The notes below the pieces were generated by a model. It had not been told where the DNA came from. It did no database searches and worked only from the letters and a program-made list of their open reading frames with translations. Below, in pieces: positions 11,662 through 23,458 of a DNA stretch of 64,000 bases. A program made the position numbers and the translations under genes. Origin of the DNA: Meconema thalassinum. Taxonomy: Eukaryota > Arthropoda > Insecta > Orthoptera > Tettigoniidae. The DNA lies in contig OX336388.2 of the NCBI GenBank assembly GCA_946902985.2, forward strand, positions 1,501,848,545 to 1,501,912,544, in the 5' to 3' direction. Positions within the stretch are counted from its first letter, which is position 1, and every line of letters begins with the position of its first letter.

Positions 11662-11956
11662 CACCATCGTCATAGCATGATGTAGGTGAATTAGATCTAG
11701 AACTTCTCGTTCAACAGCCTCCAATATGTCTTTCTGTACACTATTACGTGTCCAGTCTTCGGGGTCAAGACTCGGCGAAGCCCTCTATTGATAGATGCTC
11801 TACCTTGGTCAAATCGGAAGCTTTGTTCTTTTAACCTACCTCTTGCAGGTACATAGCTTGTACAATTGTAGCCTAATAATTCTATTGTATTTAAGTGACA
11901 GTGCTGTGAAGACAATCTGACGATTTCATGACCTCGTGGTTCAGCCAGTTCATCTA
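11662..11956. other. Unassigned interval
   Basis: Nothing I can support between the SINE and the mariner-derived element. Confidence 0.3.
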
Positions 11957-12624
11957 CACCCTCTGTCTGAAAAGTTCGGTGAATGGGTCTATATTACGAA
12001 CGGATTGTTGGCTTACCTGAAACAGCCGCTACTATCCTTCGAAGTAATCCCCGTGGATGGTTCTGCACTTCTGAGAACGACTGAACAAGTCTTGGAAACT
12101 CCTGGCATAGTCTTCTTTAAGAATAGCCTTCAGTTTGGGTCGTCACAACTCTAAATTGAAAGCAAGAGAGAAGCGTGAATTTATGCAACCTGCCTTGTAC
12201 ACCTGATAGACGGGCGGCGGTGAGAAGGGTGAATTTATGCAACCTAGCGTACACACCTGTTCGACGGGTGGCAATGAGAAGGGTGAATGTTCCGTGGAAT
12301 GGAATGGTCCTGAAAACCATCGTCACGGGTGACGATACCTGGTGCCTGAGGTACGACCTCGAAGGCATATCGTGGTCCAGGGTCGCCGAAAAGCCTGAAG
12401 GGCCAGAGGTATCCGGACATTTCGGACACCCAACGTAATGTGACGACCCAACTGAAGGCTACACCTCAGGAAGACTATGCCAGGACTTGTACATCCGTTC
12501 TCAGAAGTGCATAACCATCCACGGGGATTAGACCTACTTCGAAGGATAGTAACGGCTGTTTCAGGTAAGCCAACAATCCGTTCGTAATATAGGCCCATTC
12601 ACCGAACTTTTCAGACAGAGGGTG
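11957..12624. mobile_element. Mariner-derived element with ~190-bp inverted repeats
   Basis: The ends CACCCTCTGTCTGAAAAG...CTTTTCAGACAGAGGGTG are flanked by TA at 11955-11956 and 12625-12626, the target duplication of Tc1/mariner elements. The left arm (11957-12150) and right arm (about 12433-12624) are inverted copies of each other over about 190 bp with few differences, far longer than the usual ~30-bp mariner termini. Between the arms a plus-strand stretch (about 12303-12365) reads LKTIVTGDDTWCLRYDLEG, matching the mariner transposase region around the second catalytic aspartate (TGDETW-type motif). The remainder of the transposase is missing. A 54-bp tandem duplication lies at 12175-12228 and 12229-12282. 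It is non-autonomous, probably a deletion/foldback derivative. Confidence 0.8.
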
Positions 12625-14843
12625 TACATAGTAGCCGAATGAACTCGCGCTGGCAACGTGATGCTCTAGCTGTCAAACTCCAGCCAATAGGAGCCCGACG
12701 GCGGCCATTTTATATTACTCCCGCCAAATCTGTTAGTTTTTTTTTCTCCCAAAATACAGAGGACTTTCAAAAAAAGTTTAACCGTTGTTTGGTCAGTCAG
12801 ATGTTCCCGTTCGCTCGATGGTGACGTCACGCTGCTTCCTGATTGAGTGGAGCCCATCCAGTCGATCTTCGTCCCATCGGGCTCTAACTGAACTTTCCAG
12901 ATGTTTTTAAGTCCTCGCAGTTATAATTGATGTGGTGCTTATTGATCTCTCCAACTATCTTGTTGTGATATCCTGGAACTTAAGCAATAGTATGAGAGGA
13001 GACACGGAGACGGGCCCATGATGAAGGCTACTGCAACTACAGCCAAAATATTGGTCATCACCGACAGACCACGTGGCTCTATCCTGAAAGCCTAAATGAT
13101 AACTTAAACAAAAATGTTCACACGCGTTCTTCATGAAACGCGTAAAGAACAAAAAACTCCGTGGAAATTCACAAGGAAGCAATCGAACTTTGATTCTTAT
13201 AAATAGGCATGGTTATAATAATTTGGGCAATAAATGACGATAATAATAATATGCCATTCCGAAGGTAGAGTAGGATTACATTATCAATGTACCTGCTTCT
13301 GTCTAGTAAGAAATGACTACAGTATCAGTCACTGCTGGATATGAAGGCATACACCTGAAGGTCAGTTCTACTTCAATAGCGTCAATTGAAACATTTGTTA
13401 CATGAGTTACATAAGCTCTGTGGCGTTATATCACACATGACTCCGACCTACAGTATGTGTGTGCTGTCACAGTACACACCCTTCTGTTTTCGACATTCCA
13501 ATGTTCGAATTATCCCTTCGATATTCATGATATTCTTGGTAAATCTCTTGTATCAAAGAATACACATATCACATATCATTGTCAGGAAATTAAAGCAATA
13601 AGACGTAAATATTCTATTTGTATAAATAATGCGGCGTCAAAAACCCATAGAAATGTCAAATGTTTTTAAGAATAAAGGAATGAAAAAAAAAGTTCGAAAG
13701 GGGATCTATGACTTTCTGTATGAGGATAACCTGTCCTGTCTGTCTTCGAGCCCTGCTGAGTGTTCGGCGATGGTATTGTCACCAAGGAACTTCCTGACAA
13801 TATGGCAGGTGTTTAACAGAACTGCCTTCTGTAGTTCAATATATATCTGCGGGTGTAGATTCAATATTGATAGACTACTGTGGCGAGTTTATTATCATTA
13901 TTAAAAGAGTAGCTCGAATGCTTGCTGGGACAAATAGATGGGATCTATGGCAGTGATATATTCGTAATGAAGAGATAAATATAAAGTAAAAAGAACATGC
14001 AAGATGACGCTGTTGATTAAGGATGACTCAGATGGTGCAGTCATGTGATGACTAGAGCTCAGATTTTTAGGTGCTAAACATCGGGAAAATATTTTTTAAT
14101 GTATTAAAAATACCTGAAATATGTGATAAAAAGTAAAAATATTTTAATTATAACTTAGTTCATTAATATGCAGTATTCACGAATGCAATGTATACTATGT
14201 CTCACTGACTGCTGAAGCATTACAATACACAACGAGGCACATCTTCAGGTTTTCCATCACAAATGACCGACGATTATCGCGAAACACTTCTTCTGAAGGC
14301 GCGAAACTGCGGCAATATGTTTCTTGCCCTCGAGGCGTTGTGTAACTTGAGATCGCTGTTCAGCCTTGATTGCTTTCCCACATGGTTGGCAGAACAGAAC
14401 GCCCCTATCAGAAGTAAAATTATCCTTAAATTCTGCAACAGACGATAACTTGTAGTTGTTTTTACTTTAGGCATCGTAGAACTGTCTTATACTTCACAGT
14501 GCCAGAAATGAACTGCATGTGAGTGACACTGGTTCCAGGTAGCTCTAGCACGTGGTGCAATATGGCTATGGACAAATAAATCTCTGGCTTCCATAGTGAG
14601 TGGAACGGGGCGACAAATTAAGAATAACATAGTTGCAAGCTGACATACGCTCTGCAAGAAGATTAGATAGCTCACAGGTTCTTCCCCGTTGAAGTAACAC
14701 TGAACAAGAATGCAATAAACTGAAATTCTAGCACACTGATTTAAAAAAAAAAGTAAATATTGTGTCTTTTTATTTGCTAATAAGTGAAAAGCAGGAATTC
14801 ATGTACTTATAGAGAAAATGCTTAAAATATGTATTTACATAAA
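12625..14843. other. 2.2 kb without a supported feature
   Basis: Several short open frames (60-90 codons) occur on both strands, with no recognisable domains, no splice-compatible arrangement that I can defend and AT-rich composition. I see no SINE or LINE text here. Confidence 0.3.
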
Positions 14844-16240
14844 ACAAGAAGTTCCGTGACGAACTAAACAGCCTACTTTTCTTAAAATTTAAGGTTCATG
14901 CCAATGATTAATCTATATGATCTAGAAGAATGACAAAATTAAGTTGGTAACATCGAAATTTCTAATTAGTTCAAAATACAGTATACCTGGCATAATGTGG
15001 CCTAATATAGCACTATTCTTGGCAGCCCTGGTGACTGAATATATTCTTATTTCCATCTCTTAAGGTACAGAATTCACATACAAAATTTTGTTGAAGTCCA
15101 ATGAATAGCATGGATGTTACATGCAGTTAGACATTGGATCTAACAGCGCGCGTAAAATCATGTTGGTAACAATGTCATGCATGTGTTGGTCAGAAATAAT
15201 CTGAAATAATCTGATCTAATGTCGTGCCAATTTTGAATGAAATCCATTAGTTAGTATAGAATTGGACCTATCTGCAGGCTTAGAATCATGTTGGCAGCAC
15301 TGACGTCTATTAGTTACTCCAAATTAATCTAGAATGCCAGGTACTATACGTGTGCAAAGTTTAGAGCTATTGACTTGCATACTTTCTGATGTATTGGTAT
15401 TAGGGTAACAGAAATAGATACAGCCTTTATTAGCAGTTGGCAGACCTGTTTGCTCTTACGAATACGCATAGTCATATCTGTTATGGTACACATAGCACAT
15501 ATGAAATTCGATTGAAATCCAAATGATAGTATAGACGTTACATGTATTTGAAGTTGGACCTATCAGCAGGCTTACAATCATGTTGGGAGCACTGACGTAT
15601 ATTAGTTACTCCAAATTAATATAGAATGTCAGGTACTATACGTGTGAATAGTTTAAAGCTGTCGGCTTGCTTAATTTCTGATACTGTATATTGGTATTTG
15701 GATAAAATACATTGAGAGCATTTATTAACAGTTGGCAGCCCTGGTGGATCTTAAGAATACGCTCAGTCATATCTGTTAATGTACACATAGTACATACGAA
15801 ATTTGGTTGAATTCCAATTGATAGTGAAGAAGTTATAAGCATTTAAGAATTGGACCTATCAGCAGGCTTAGAATCATTTTGGCAACACTGACATGTATGG
15901 CCTCCTGGAAATTAAACTAAAATATTATTATCTATACGTGTGCCAATTTTGAAACAGCTCCCATGCATACCTTCCAAGATATCCAACACGGAGCTTAAAT
16001 TTCAATTGCGTTTTTTCAGCAGTTGGTAGCACTGACAATATTTTCGAATACGGCATTGAGATATTCAGGTATAGATCTTTACTCATACCAAATTTTGTTT
16101 CGATTTTTGCAGGAGTTGATAGGGACACACACACACACACACACACAGAAGGACAGATAGACAGACAGACACACATTTTCCCGGATCGATCTCATAAGTA
16201 TACTTTTTCCTCAATTTTGCAAAATGTGAAAAGTAGGCTA
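14844..16240 (-). mobile_element. Type II modular element, copy 1
   Basis: Reverse-oriented. The 3' terminal hairpin (agttccgtgacgaact, 14850-14865, next to acaag) is followed by the subterminal 'agcctacttttctt'. Seven or eight modules follow, each marked by a 'ttggcagccctgg'/'ttggcaacactg' motif at 15019, 15163, 15291, 15437, 15583, 15732, 15879 and 16023. Then come CA and GACA microsatellites and the 5' hairpin region 'gaaaagtaggct' at 16228-16240. Both ends correspond to those of type I although the interior differs. There is no coding capacity. The second copy (54695-59056) has the same length once its inserted LTR is removed. Confidence 0.8.
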
Positions 16241-16299
16241 AACAATATTTATTTACCTAAAAATCCGAGCCCTAGTGATGACGATGGGGAGGCGAGATT

Positions 16300-16470
16300 A
16301 GCTTAGATGTTAATGAGTTCGGCTGTAGAAGGTAAGAGAAGCAGAGGTAAACCTAAGAGGCGATGGCTATATTAAGTGTGGAACGATTTCAAAGTGAGAT
16401 TTCAGGGGTGTAGAAGCAGAGGAGGCCGTAGTGCCAACTGCTAATGAGAGATAATGGAGGTGACTTGTTC
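16300..16470 (+). pseudogene. LINE C-terminal fragment
   Basis: In one frame around 16339-16374 the text reads KRSRGKPKRRWL, the basic 'GKR-RGRPK-RW' motif found near the C-terminus of many non-LTR reverse-transcriptase proteins. It is followed by stops and frame breaks. Too short and decayed to place in a clade. Confidence 0.4.
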
Positions 16471-16499
16471 GCAAACAGAGGCTTCCAGACTAGACTAGA

Positions 16500-17209
16500 C
16501 TATATTGGTTGATTTATCATGATAAATATAAACTTGATTAATTCAACACATCTTAAGCAGATTATCTTTCAATTACAAGGGAGAATAACATAATGGCATA
16601 TGATAAATATCAAATAACAATATATAAACAGTAAAGAGGTTATACTACTGAAAAACACCCATTCTACGTACGTGAAACCTTCTTGGCTTATGTTAACCAA
16701 ATTGTAAAAGATTCCACATAAGCCACATATGAAACACTATATAATCATCATCATTTCTGGCCGTTTGCGACGTAACAATTATATGGTAGGCGCCTCAATT
16801 TTAGTTATACTGTATACAGTGATATGTTCAGAAAATTAATACCTTAAGTCAATAATAAGTTGTACTTTTAATTACGTTTCGGCCACATTGTAACCTTCCT
16901 CAGCGGTAATAGCCTATATAAGTCGAGATGCAAGTTTTACATTCAAAATTGATCATATCTAAGGTTATCAGGTTGTCTGTAAAAGGAAATACTAGTTGTC
17001 TAAAGGCTAAAAGCACATCAAGATTCTAAAAATCAGATCTGTTACTGTATATATTAAAGACGAAATATTTAATTCTTGATAATAAACAGCTTGAAATGGA
17101 ATTATTAATGTGGATATTAAATACCGTATGTGTAGAAATTTATAGGTTAGGATTGATGTGATCATTTGTTAATGTAAGAATATATATTATATTCCTACTT
17201 TAAAATAAA
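16500..17209. other. AT-rich interval with one ribozyme-like hairpin
   Basis: No gene. On the minus strand 16876-16903 reads CTGAGGA, a stem-loop (GGTTAC...GTGGCC, with G-U pairs) and GAAAC. This is the degenerate relative of the hammerhead-like motif at 45409-45441. Confidence 0.35.
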
Positions 17210-17222
17210 CAATTTATTCCTT

Positions 17223-17590
17223 AAAACTCAGCAATTCTTCTAGGTTTGTGCCGTGTCTTGTGTGGGGTTTCGCCTAGGACACCAAGGTGGCTCATAGGCG
17301 GGCTCTTGGTGGCCCCACCCGGACCCCCACAGGAGTATCGAACTGCGCGATACCTCCCTTTATATAGAGTGCAACTGCACTCCTTGACTGCGAGAAACAA
17401 AAGCTCAAGCAGCCTCAACCTCCCTATGAAAAAACCTTCACCGGCCGTGAAAGCCAATATACCATCTTTTTGGAAGCCAAGAGCCCGCCAATGAGCCAGC
17501 TTGGTGTCCTAGGCGAAACCCCACACAAGACACGGCACAAACCTAGAAGAATTGCTGAGTTTTAATTCACCGGCCGTGAAGCCAATATAC
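17223..17590. mobile_element. Foldback element 1 with 13-bp direct repeats
   Basis: Inverted arms of about 88 bp lie at 17223-17310 and 17477-17563 (aaaactcagcaattcttc ... and its complement). The whole is bounded by a perfect 13-bp direct repeat 'caatttattcctt' at 17210-17222 and 17591-17603. A 22-25 bp segment (caccggccgtgaa[a]gccaatatac) is present both inside (about 17440) and at the right end (about 17568). The arms could form a hairpin of nearly 90 bp. The family is not recognised. The 13-bp duplication is longer than usual for DNA transposons and closer to a retroposed origin. Confidence 0.65.
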
Positions 17591-17767
17591 CAATTTATTC
17601 CTTGTTCAAGCTCTACCTTTGAATACTCAATTTTCGTCGTTTATATTTTCACAGTAACCTCATCACAATGATAAATATTCTTACTGTAATACATGATCAC
17701 ATCAACCTATAAATTTCTCCGCATATACAGGGTGTATCTTAATTATACCGACAATTAAATCAGGGAC

Positions 17768-18236
17768 GCTCTGCGTGTTATGTAAAAGACGATGCCGCAA
17801 TCGTATCGGCGGAGAAAATGTTTCCCTCCGAGAAAATGAGGTTACTTTGTTGTTTCCGGGCGTGCGATTCAAATCTACAAACTCGCCGTATTTGCTGAGC
17901 CAGGCAGCAAGCCGCTGGCCAGTGCTGTGCTTGAGGCAAGGGAAGGGAGTGTGATAGAAGGAGACAGAGATATGCTGGCGGGCATGCGGCAAGCCGAGGC
18001 GATCGAGGAAACTTGCGCATGCCCGCCAGCATATCTCTGTCACCTTCTATCACACTCCCTTCCCTTGCCTGAAGCACAGCGGTGACCAGCGGCTTGCTCT
18101 CTAGCTCAGCAAATACGGCGAGTTTGTAGATTTGAATCGCACGCCCGGAAACAACAAAGTAACCTCATTTTCTCGGAGGGAAACATTTTCTCCGCCGATA
18201 CGATTGCGGCATCGTCTTTTACATAACACGCAGAGC
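17768..18236. mobile_element. Foldback element 2, right end truncated
   Basis: The left arm (17768-17993) and right arm (18012-18236) are inverted copies around an ~18-nt loop (17994-18011). The left side continues outward with about 39 nt beginning 'cagggtgtatcttaattata' at 17729, a plausible transposon terminus. The right side has no counterpart because it is cut at 18236, where gypsy pol sequence begins. The junction shares two bases (GC at 18235-18236 and at 28573-28574), a microhomology-type join. Confidence 0.75.
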
Positions 18237-19846
18237 ATTCATATCTGCTCTTCAAAAGTGGAAGAAACTTCTGATAGGACATCGAGTGGTTATTATCACG
18301 GATCACAGAGCGCTTCAGTTCATGATGCAAACCGACCTTTCCAGTGACAGATTGACGAGGTGGACATTGTTTCTCCAGCAGTTCAATGCCACTATCGTGC
18401 ATCAGCCTGGAAAAGATAATCTGCTCGCGGATGCACTCTCAAGAAATCCAGTTAGTAAGATCGAGATTAACACTGTACAGTTGGAGAGGGAACACGAACT
18501 TACCCTGGAGAAGCTAAAGAAGATAGCGGTGTCACAGAAGAGACACACCCCAACTAGACATATGTACAGGTTTTTGAGAGGTGCAATGGACCATACCGAT
18601 CTTGACTACGAGCAGACTAGGAAGCGATCTGAGAAATTCCTGGTGTGTGATGACGTCGTTTGTAAATACATTGACCGAGAGAGGACGAAAATTAGAATTG
18701 TAGTCCCTCCTAAACTGATAAATGGGTTGGTGTGGTTAGCTCACGGCACCATTGGCCATGGGGGTGTCGACAAAACGTTTAGAACGTTATTGGAAACATT
18801 CACCTGGACCAAGATGCGGGGCACTATAGCAGCCATTATCAGATCATGCCAGGAGTGCCAACGAGGGAAACACCCGTCGGCGTTATCAAAAGAGAGACCT
18901 CGAGCCATTATTCCAGAAAGGCCGAGAGAGCTAATGGCTTGCGATATCTTCGGTCCTTGCCCGAAGGGGGCTAGGGGAAACCAGTTTCTCCTAGTCACAA
19001 TCGATGTATTCTCTAAATACGTGACTCTCGATCCTATGCAGAGGGCTACTACAGCTCAAGTCCTTAGCCGTCTTGAAAACAGTGTGTTTTCTAAGGCAGG
19101 AAAACCTGTAACTCTCCTATCGGATCACGGAGCTCAATTCACTTCGTTGGAATTTGAGAATGCCATGATTAGGCTTGGTGTCAAGCACGTGTTTTCTAGC
19201 GTTAGATATCCGGAATCTAACGTCTCGGAACGTGTTATGGCAGAAATCAGCAAGTTCGCGAGAATTTACTGTCCTGAGGATCATGCGAGCTGGGTCAAGT
19301 TCATCCCACTCATGGAAAGATGCATGAATTCCACATTCCATGAGAGCTTATCAGATATACCTATGGTTGTTCACCATAATAAGAGGCCAGAAAGAGCCTG
19401 GACAGAGATCGTGAGATTTCTACCTAAGGACAGGGAGCCTACAGTCCAAGAAAGAATTAATTCAGCTAGAGAAAGCTTGATGGATGCAGCCGAGAAGCGG
19501 CATAAACGAATCAGAAATAAAAGATATCGGCCACCGATGAGAGTAGGCGAGATGATTCTCGTCAAGAAACCGACGAAAGCAGATGTGGCTAAGAAGCAAT
19601 TCACCAAGTTTTCCTATGTCTTCCACGGACCCTATAAGATTGCTAGGTCGTTCGGAAATAATTGTTATGAGGTAGTAAGCCTAAATGGAAGAGAAATGAT
19701 AGGTCGTTTCAATGCAAAAAACCTAAAAAGATATGTGAAGAAGATAGACTGAGTGTTGACTGAATAATGCTACATATGCCGAGATTACCTGGAATGGTGT
19801 AAATAAAAGTTGAGGAGACTTTTATTTAAGGTATCAAAGGGAAAAT
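18235..19846 (+). pseudogene. 5'-truncated gypsy-like pol remnant (RNase H end, integrase)
   Basis: An open frame runs in from the junction at 18235 to a stop at 19752. It covers the last ~490 residues of the same pol encoded at 26368-30090, from inside RNase H (ITDHRALQF) through the integrase HHCC zinc domain, the D, D-35-E core and the C-terminal domain. In this coding part it differs from the full copy by one base that I can see (18527-18528, Ala versus Thr). Everything 5' of RNase H is absent and is replaced by foldback element 2. Because it is followed directly by a complete LTR and a second internal region, it is the left unit of a tandem element and not an isolated fragment. Bases 19753-19846 are the 3' leader to the LTR, including a purine-rich tract (aaagggaaaa, about 19837-19846). 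Confidence 0.9.
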
Positions 19847-22800
19847 GCACCATTATTCATAAAAGGGCTTAAGTACAGACATGGTTACAGTATTTTGGGA
19901 ACACCCTGTAACTTCCTAACTTGCCTCTGAAGTCGATCATAACAGCTGGTCTGCAGCAAGGAAAAGCCATGCTATCAAGAAAGAGATCGGCAGAGCTCGT
20001 GTTTCCGACGAGGAACCCGAAGGTCATCGATAATAACCATGTTGACTGTGTCTAACACTATATCGATCGATTCACCTGAGAGTGATTAATACAAATTAAA
20101 GCATATTTAGCGCTATATGCAAGCAGCTACATACGTCTGTGTGTATATTTCCATGGCAGAAAGCTATTATTAAGAAAGTATGAAGAACAGAAGATGATAT
20201 GTTAACTCACTGCTGATTACGTTTCGACTGCGATATATTTCGTATCGAGTCATGACGTGTGAGGAAGTGGGGGAAGCAGATGTGAGACTCAGACGACCTC
20301 GTGGAGAGCGCAATGAGTATAGAACTTGACAGCGTAGAGGTTTGAGCTGGAAATCAGTGAAAGTAAAATCGCCAGCTAACGGGAGTTTTAAAAACGTGTG
20401 ACCGTGCTGAAGTGTATGCTAGTTCGTTCAGCATTCTACGTGAAGTAGAAACGTGTTTAATAGGGCTCAGACATGGTCTTAAACATGTAATAGTTTATCT
20501 CTGCGACCGTGTTTTTACAGCAACTAACGGGCCATGCGGATGGATACTTTTATAATCCCGACCGCGAGCTCAGCCGTGATGTGTCACGAAACTCTGCATA
20601 TAATCCGTCGTGGAAATGCAGCCTAGATTTGATTCACTCTTCACAGTGATTATACATTTTGAAAAGAGTACATTCTCAAGCAAGGTGTCAGAGGGAAGGA
20701 ACAATATGAAGCTTATATCCACTACGATGGTAGGCTAAATTGATTTAAGAATACTGCATTAGCAGGGTGCAGCGGGGACTTGTTGACGGCAACTTTCATT
20801 TAGCATGAAGTGTGCACGCGACTCTCGTGTTGTAAGGGGCCGCGTCGACCCTCGTGAACTTGTTCACACGCGCGTTCACATATTGGAGCTTGTTAGTGAC
20901 TGTTCGAGTTCACCTTCGCTTCGTGACGAGCTGATAAACTGTGTGCGGTCCATCCGTTGGTATTCGAATATGTATGGGAAGATATCGCCAGGATATGTTG
21001 GAACTATTTCGACCGACCGGGTGTTGTTCGAGCCTGGGAGGACTTTGGTTCGTTCTATGGAAACCCAGTTGAAGTCCAGCATATTTTCTGTTGGTTTGGA
21101 GCTGATTATGGCCAACGATATCCTTTTTTCCTCATCTAGATTCGCCAAAGGTACTGATCACTTCAACTTGTTACAGTAGTGTAGCGTGGACATTTATAAA
21201 TACCACTTTGCCATATTTGATTTTGTAGATTAAATGGTTAAGTAGAAAGTGCAGGTTCGATGTTTATTTCGAAACTGACCTTCTATGATGCCAGGATTTT
21301 GACTCATAAAAATGAGTGCATCCTTTGTGTAATTTTGATGAATAAATTAATAATTTCAGTAGTATTTTACAGTATTTAAACTAATATGCTCATTCTTATT
21401 CGTCGAGAAGTAAATGTAGGAAGAAGATTTACAGTTTTTTTTGTGTAAGAACATTTTAGTAACACAATTTTCTTTTGAGAACTTTGGTTGAGTTTTCATA
21501 TTCTAGTGCATTGTTCTTTAAGCACTTTCGCTTGGATTATCGTATTCTTTGAGGGGAATTTTCCTTTTCGTATTCTTATTACGATATTAGGAAGTTTTCG
21601 GACCCAGTTATTCTAAATGTTACTTCGAGTCCTTGGACTATATTTTCTTCAGTTTTTTAATAACAGATTTAACTTGTGTTTTCTGAGCGTGATTTTCGAA
21701 ATGGATTGCCTAATGGGTCATTAGTCGCTTAGCCTTTGTTGCTAACCTAGATCCATGCTGTAGGTCTAATCCATCGACACTTTCGCGTTCGGGAAATTCA
21801 GGGAGGATCTTATTTTGAGATTGAATTTATCTTTCTAGATCCCTTTACAACCTCAGTTTGTGTGGTTGGGCAGCGTTATATATATATATATATATATATT
21901 TGAAGCTAACACTGGATTAAATTGATATCATTGCCTTTAGTGCAATAGTTTTTCTCTATTAAGAGGGTATTTGAACGACATCCAAATTTGCGAGGATAAT
22001 CCCAGGGACGACTTACTATAAGTCATACGTTTAAGAATTATGGATCATGTAATGAATCAATGTAAGGCAAGTTTTTAAAGATAGGTGGAATATTTCTGAA
22101 ATCCACTGGGCTTTGTTGGTAATCTGTTACGGGATCATATTTTTCGAGTTCAGGATTTTTACCATAAACAGCTGATTTGCATAATTGTGGATTTATAACA
22201 GTAAGGCTCCTATTATAGGTGCATGTTCGACGTTAGAGAGGCATGTACTTTGAGTAATGTCTTTGTGTTTAAGTATATTGATGCAATGCTTTGTAAAGCA
22301 TATTTTTCTTGTTGAGGATTGAGCCAGGTGTGCCAATCAGGATTAGATTGATCGGGGTTTTAACCCAGAGAGGTGTTGTTTTTAACCTAGTATGGTTAAT
22401 ATTTGGTCATAGTTAACTTTATCGCTGTTATCGTGAAAATGCCTGTATGAAGATTAATATTTTTCTGAGCAGTATTATTGGGAATCTTGAGTGGATATCC
22501 GGTTAAATATTTCCAGTAAAACTAATATAACAATTTTGCCATAAGATGTATGTTTAAAAAGGAAACCGATAACTATTTAAGACTGACTTTATGATTAATT
22601 TTTGCTTAGCTTAACTGTTCGGCAGAATTACCCTAAAACAAGAAATGAAATAATATTAAACAGAAAGGAATGTCGTGACATCAAGTCAGTGGGAAGAGAA
22701 TAATTGAAATTATTCTGGAATTTTGTGTAAATTATATTCTGTAAATAGGCCATATGAATTTCTTCATTCAATAACAAGAACATATAATGTTACTGAAGAT

Positions 22801-23435
22801 GTCGCGTAGGATTATTAATTATAATCAGGATATTTTTGTATAAGATGTTATTTCCGTTAAGGAACCGAAATGAATTTAATGTATTTGAGTCTTATAATAC
22901 TTTTCTTTTTGTAAATGCTTACCCTATGGGATTGATCATTATTATTATTAATATGCCTTATATTTTAATCAGCTAAAAGTTAGTTGTGATAATGGGTAAT
23001 ATTTTTTTTGAAAGACAATCCAATATTATCAATGAGATTTTTTTTTTGATTGGTCGTGGTATCGACGAAATTGATATTTCTCTGTCTTGTTTATTCTTAC
23101 AATAAACTACTTTATTTCTTGGTTTAAAATTATTGCGTGATGCTTTATAGAGGTGATGGAAGGGTGTATTAAGGGGGCCATCGCTAGGTATTTTAGTGTT
23201 TACCACACCTTTGAGATTCTTTCTTCCTCTTGAAGAATTCTTGTGTTTTGAGCTAGTCTTTTCTTTTTCTGAGCCTTGGTCAGTCTTAATACATCCTGTT
23301 AGGTATTCGAGTGGCCCTATTATCCCTGTGTCTGTTGGTAGAACTTGGGGGGTCTTTAGAGCCGGGGCATTTTCAGGTTCTACGATCCAGCTGCTATCCA
23401 GGGATTCAACAGGTATTGGTAGGTAAAAGGGTACA
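19847..23435 (+). mobile_element. Shared long LTR (left copy) of the gypsy-like element
   Basis: This is the non-coding part of a segment repeated at 30185-33776. The right boundary is firm: it ends ...gggtaca at 23435, followed by a 5-nt spacer and a primer-binding-site-like TGGTGCCCAGCTCAGGGG at 23441-23458. The left boundary is inferred from a purine tract followed by TG at 19847; any start between about 19761 and 19907 is possible. At about 3.6 kb this is an unusually long LTR. It contains a 124-codon plus-strand frame (20805-21179) and an antisense frame (about 22985-23426), both present in the second copy, and a variable (TA)n tract near 21877-21899. Against the second copy I count roughly six substitutions and two length changes. 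Confidence 0.75.
22985..23426 (-). other. Conserved antisense open frame in the LTR end
   Basis: About 145 codons open on the minus strand inside the LTR, rich in Lys, Ser, Asn and Pro. It is preserved in both LTR copies (second copy about 33332-33767). In the left copy the frame continues outward across the primer-binding site to 23569. I recognise no domain. Because the LTRs are nearly identical, preservation is not independent evidence of selection. Confidence 0.2.
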
Positions 23436-23440
23436 TTAGA

Positions 23441-23458
23441 TGGTGCCCAGCTCAGGGG
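23441..23458 (+). other. Putative primer binding site
   Basis: TGGTGCCCAGCTCAGGGG starts with the TGG expected for pairing to a tRNA 3'-CCA, and lies 5 nt after the LTR terminus. The tRNA species is not determined here. Confidence 0.65.

Noticed and set aside
12625..14843. Possible host exons among short frames
   Set aside because: No domain and no convincing splice-site or codon-use pattern visible by eye. Could be revisited with RNA-seq.
17702..18077. Two overlapping minus-strand frames of about 100 codons
   Set aside because: They lie in the arms of a foldback, so the same sequence appears twice as its inverse. No domain.
20551..20573. TATA/initiator pair in the LTR (tataat and tcag)
   Set aside because: Spacing of about 21 bp is too short for a standard TATA-Inr promoter and the motifs are weak.
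20805..21179. 124-codon plus-strand frame in the LTR as an accessory or env gene
   Set aside because: No signal peptide, membrane segment or known domain, and it is identical only because both LTRs are nearly identical. No env-like ORF is seen after pol.
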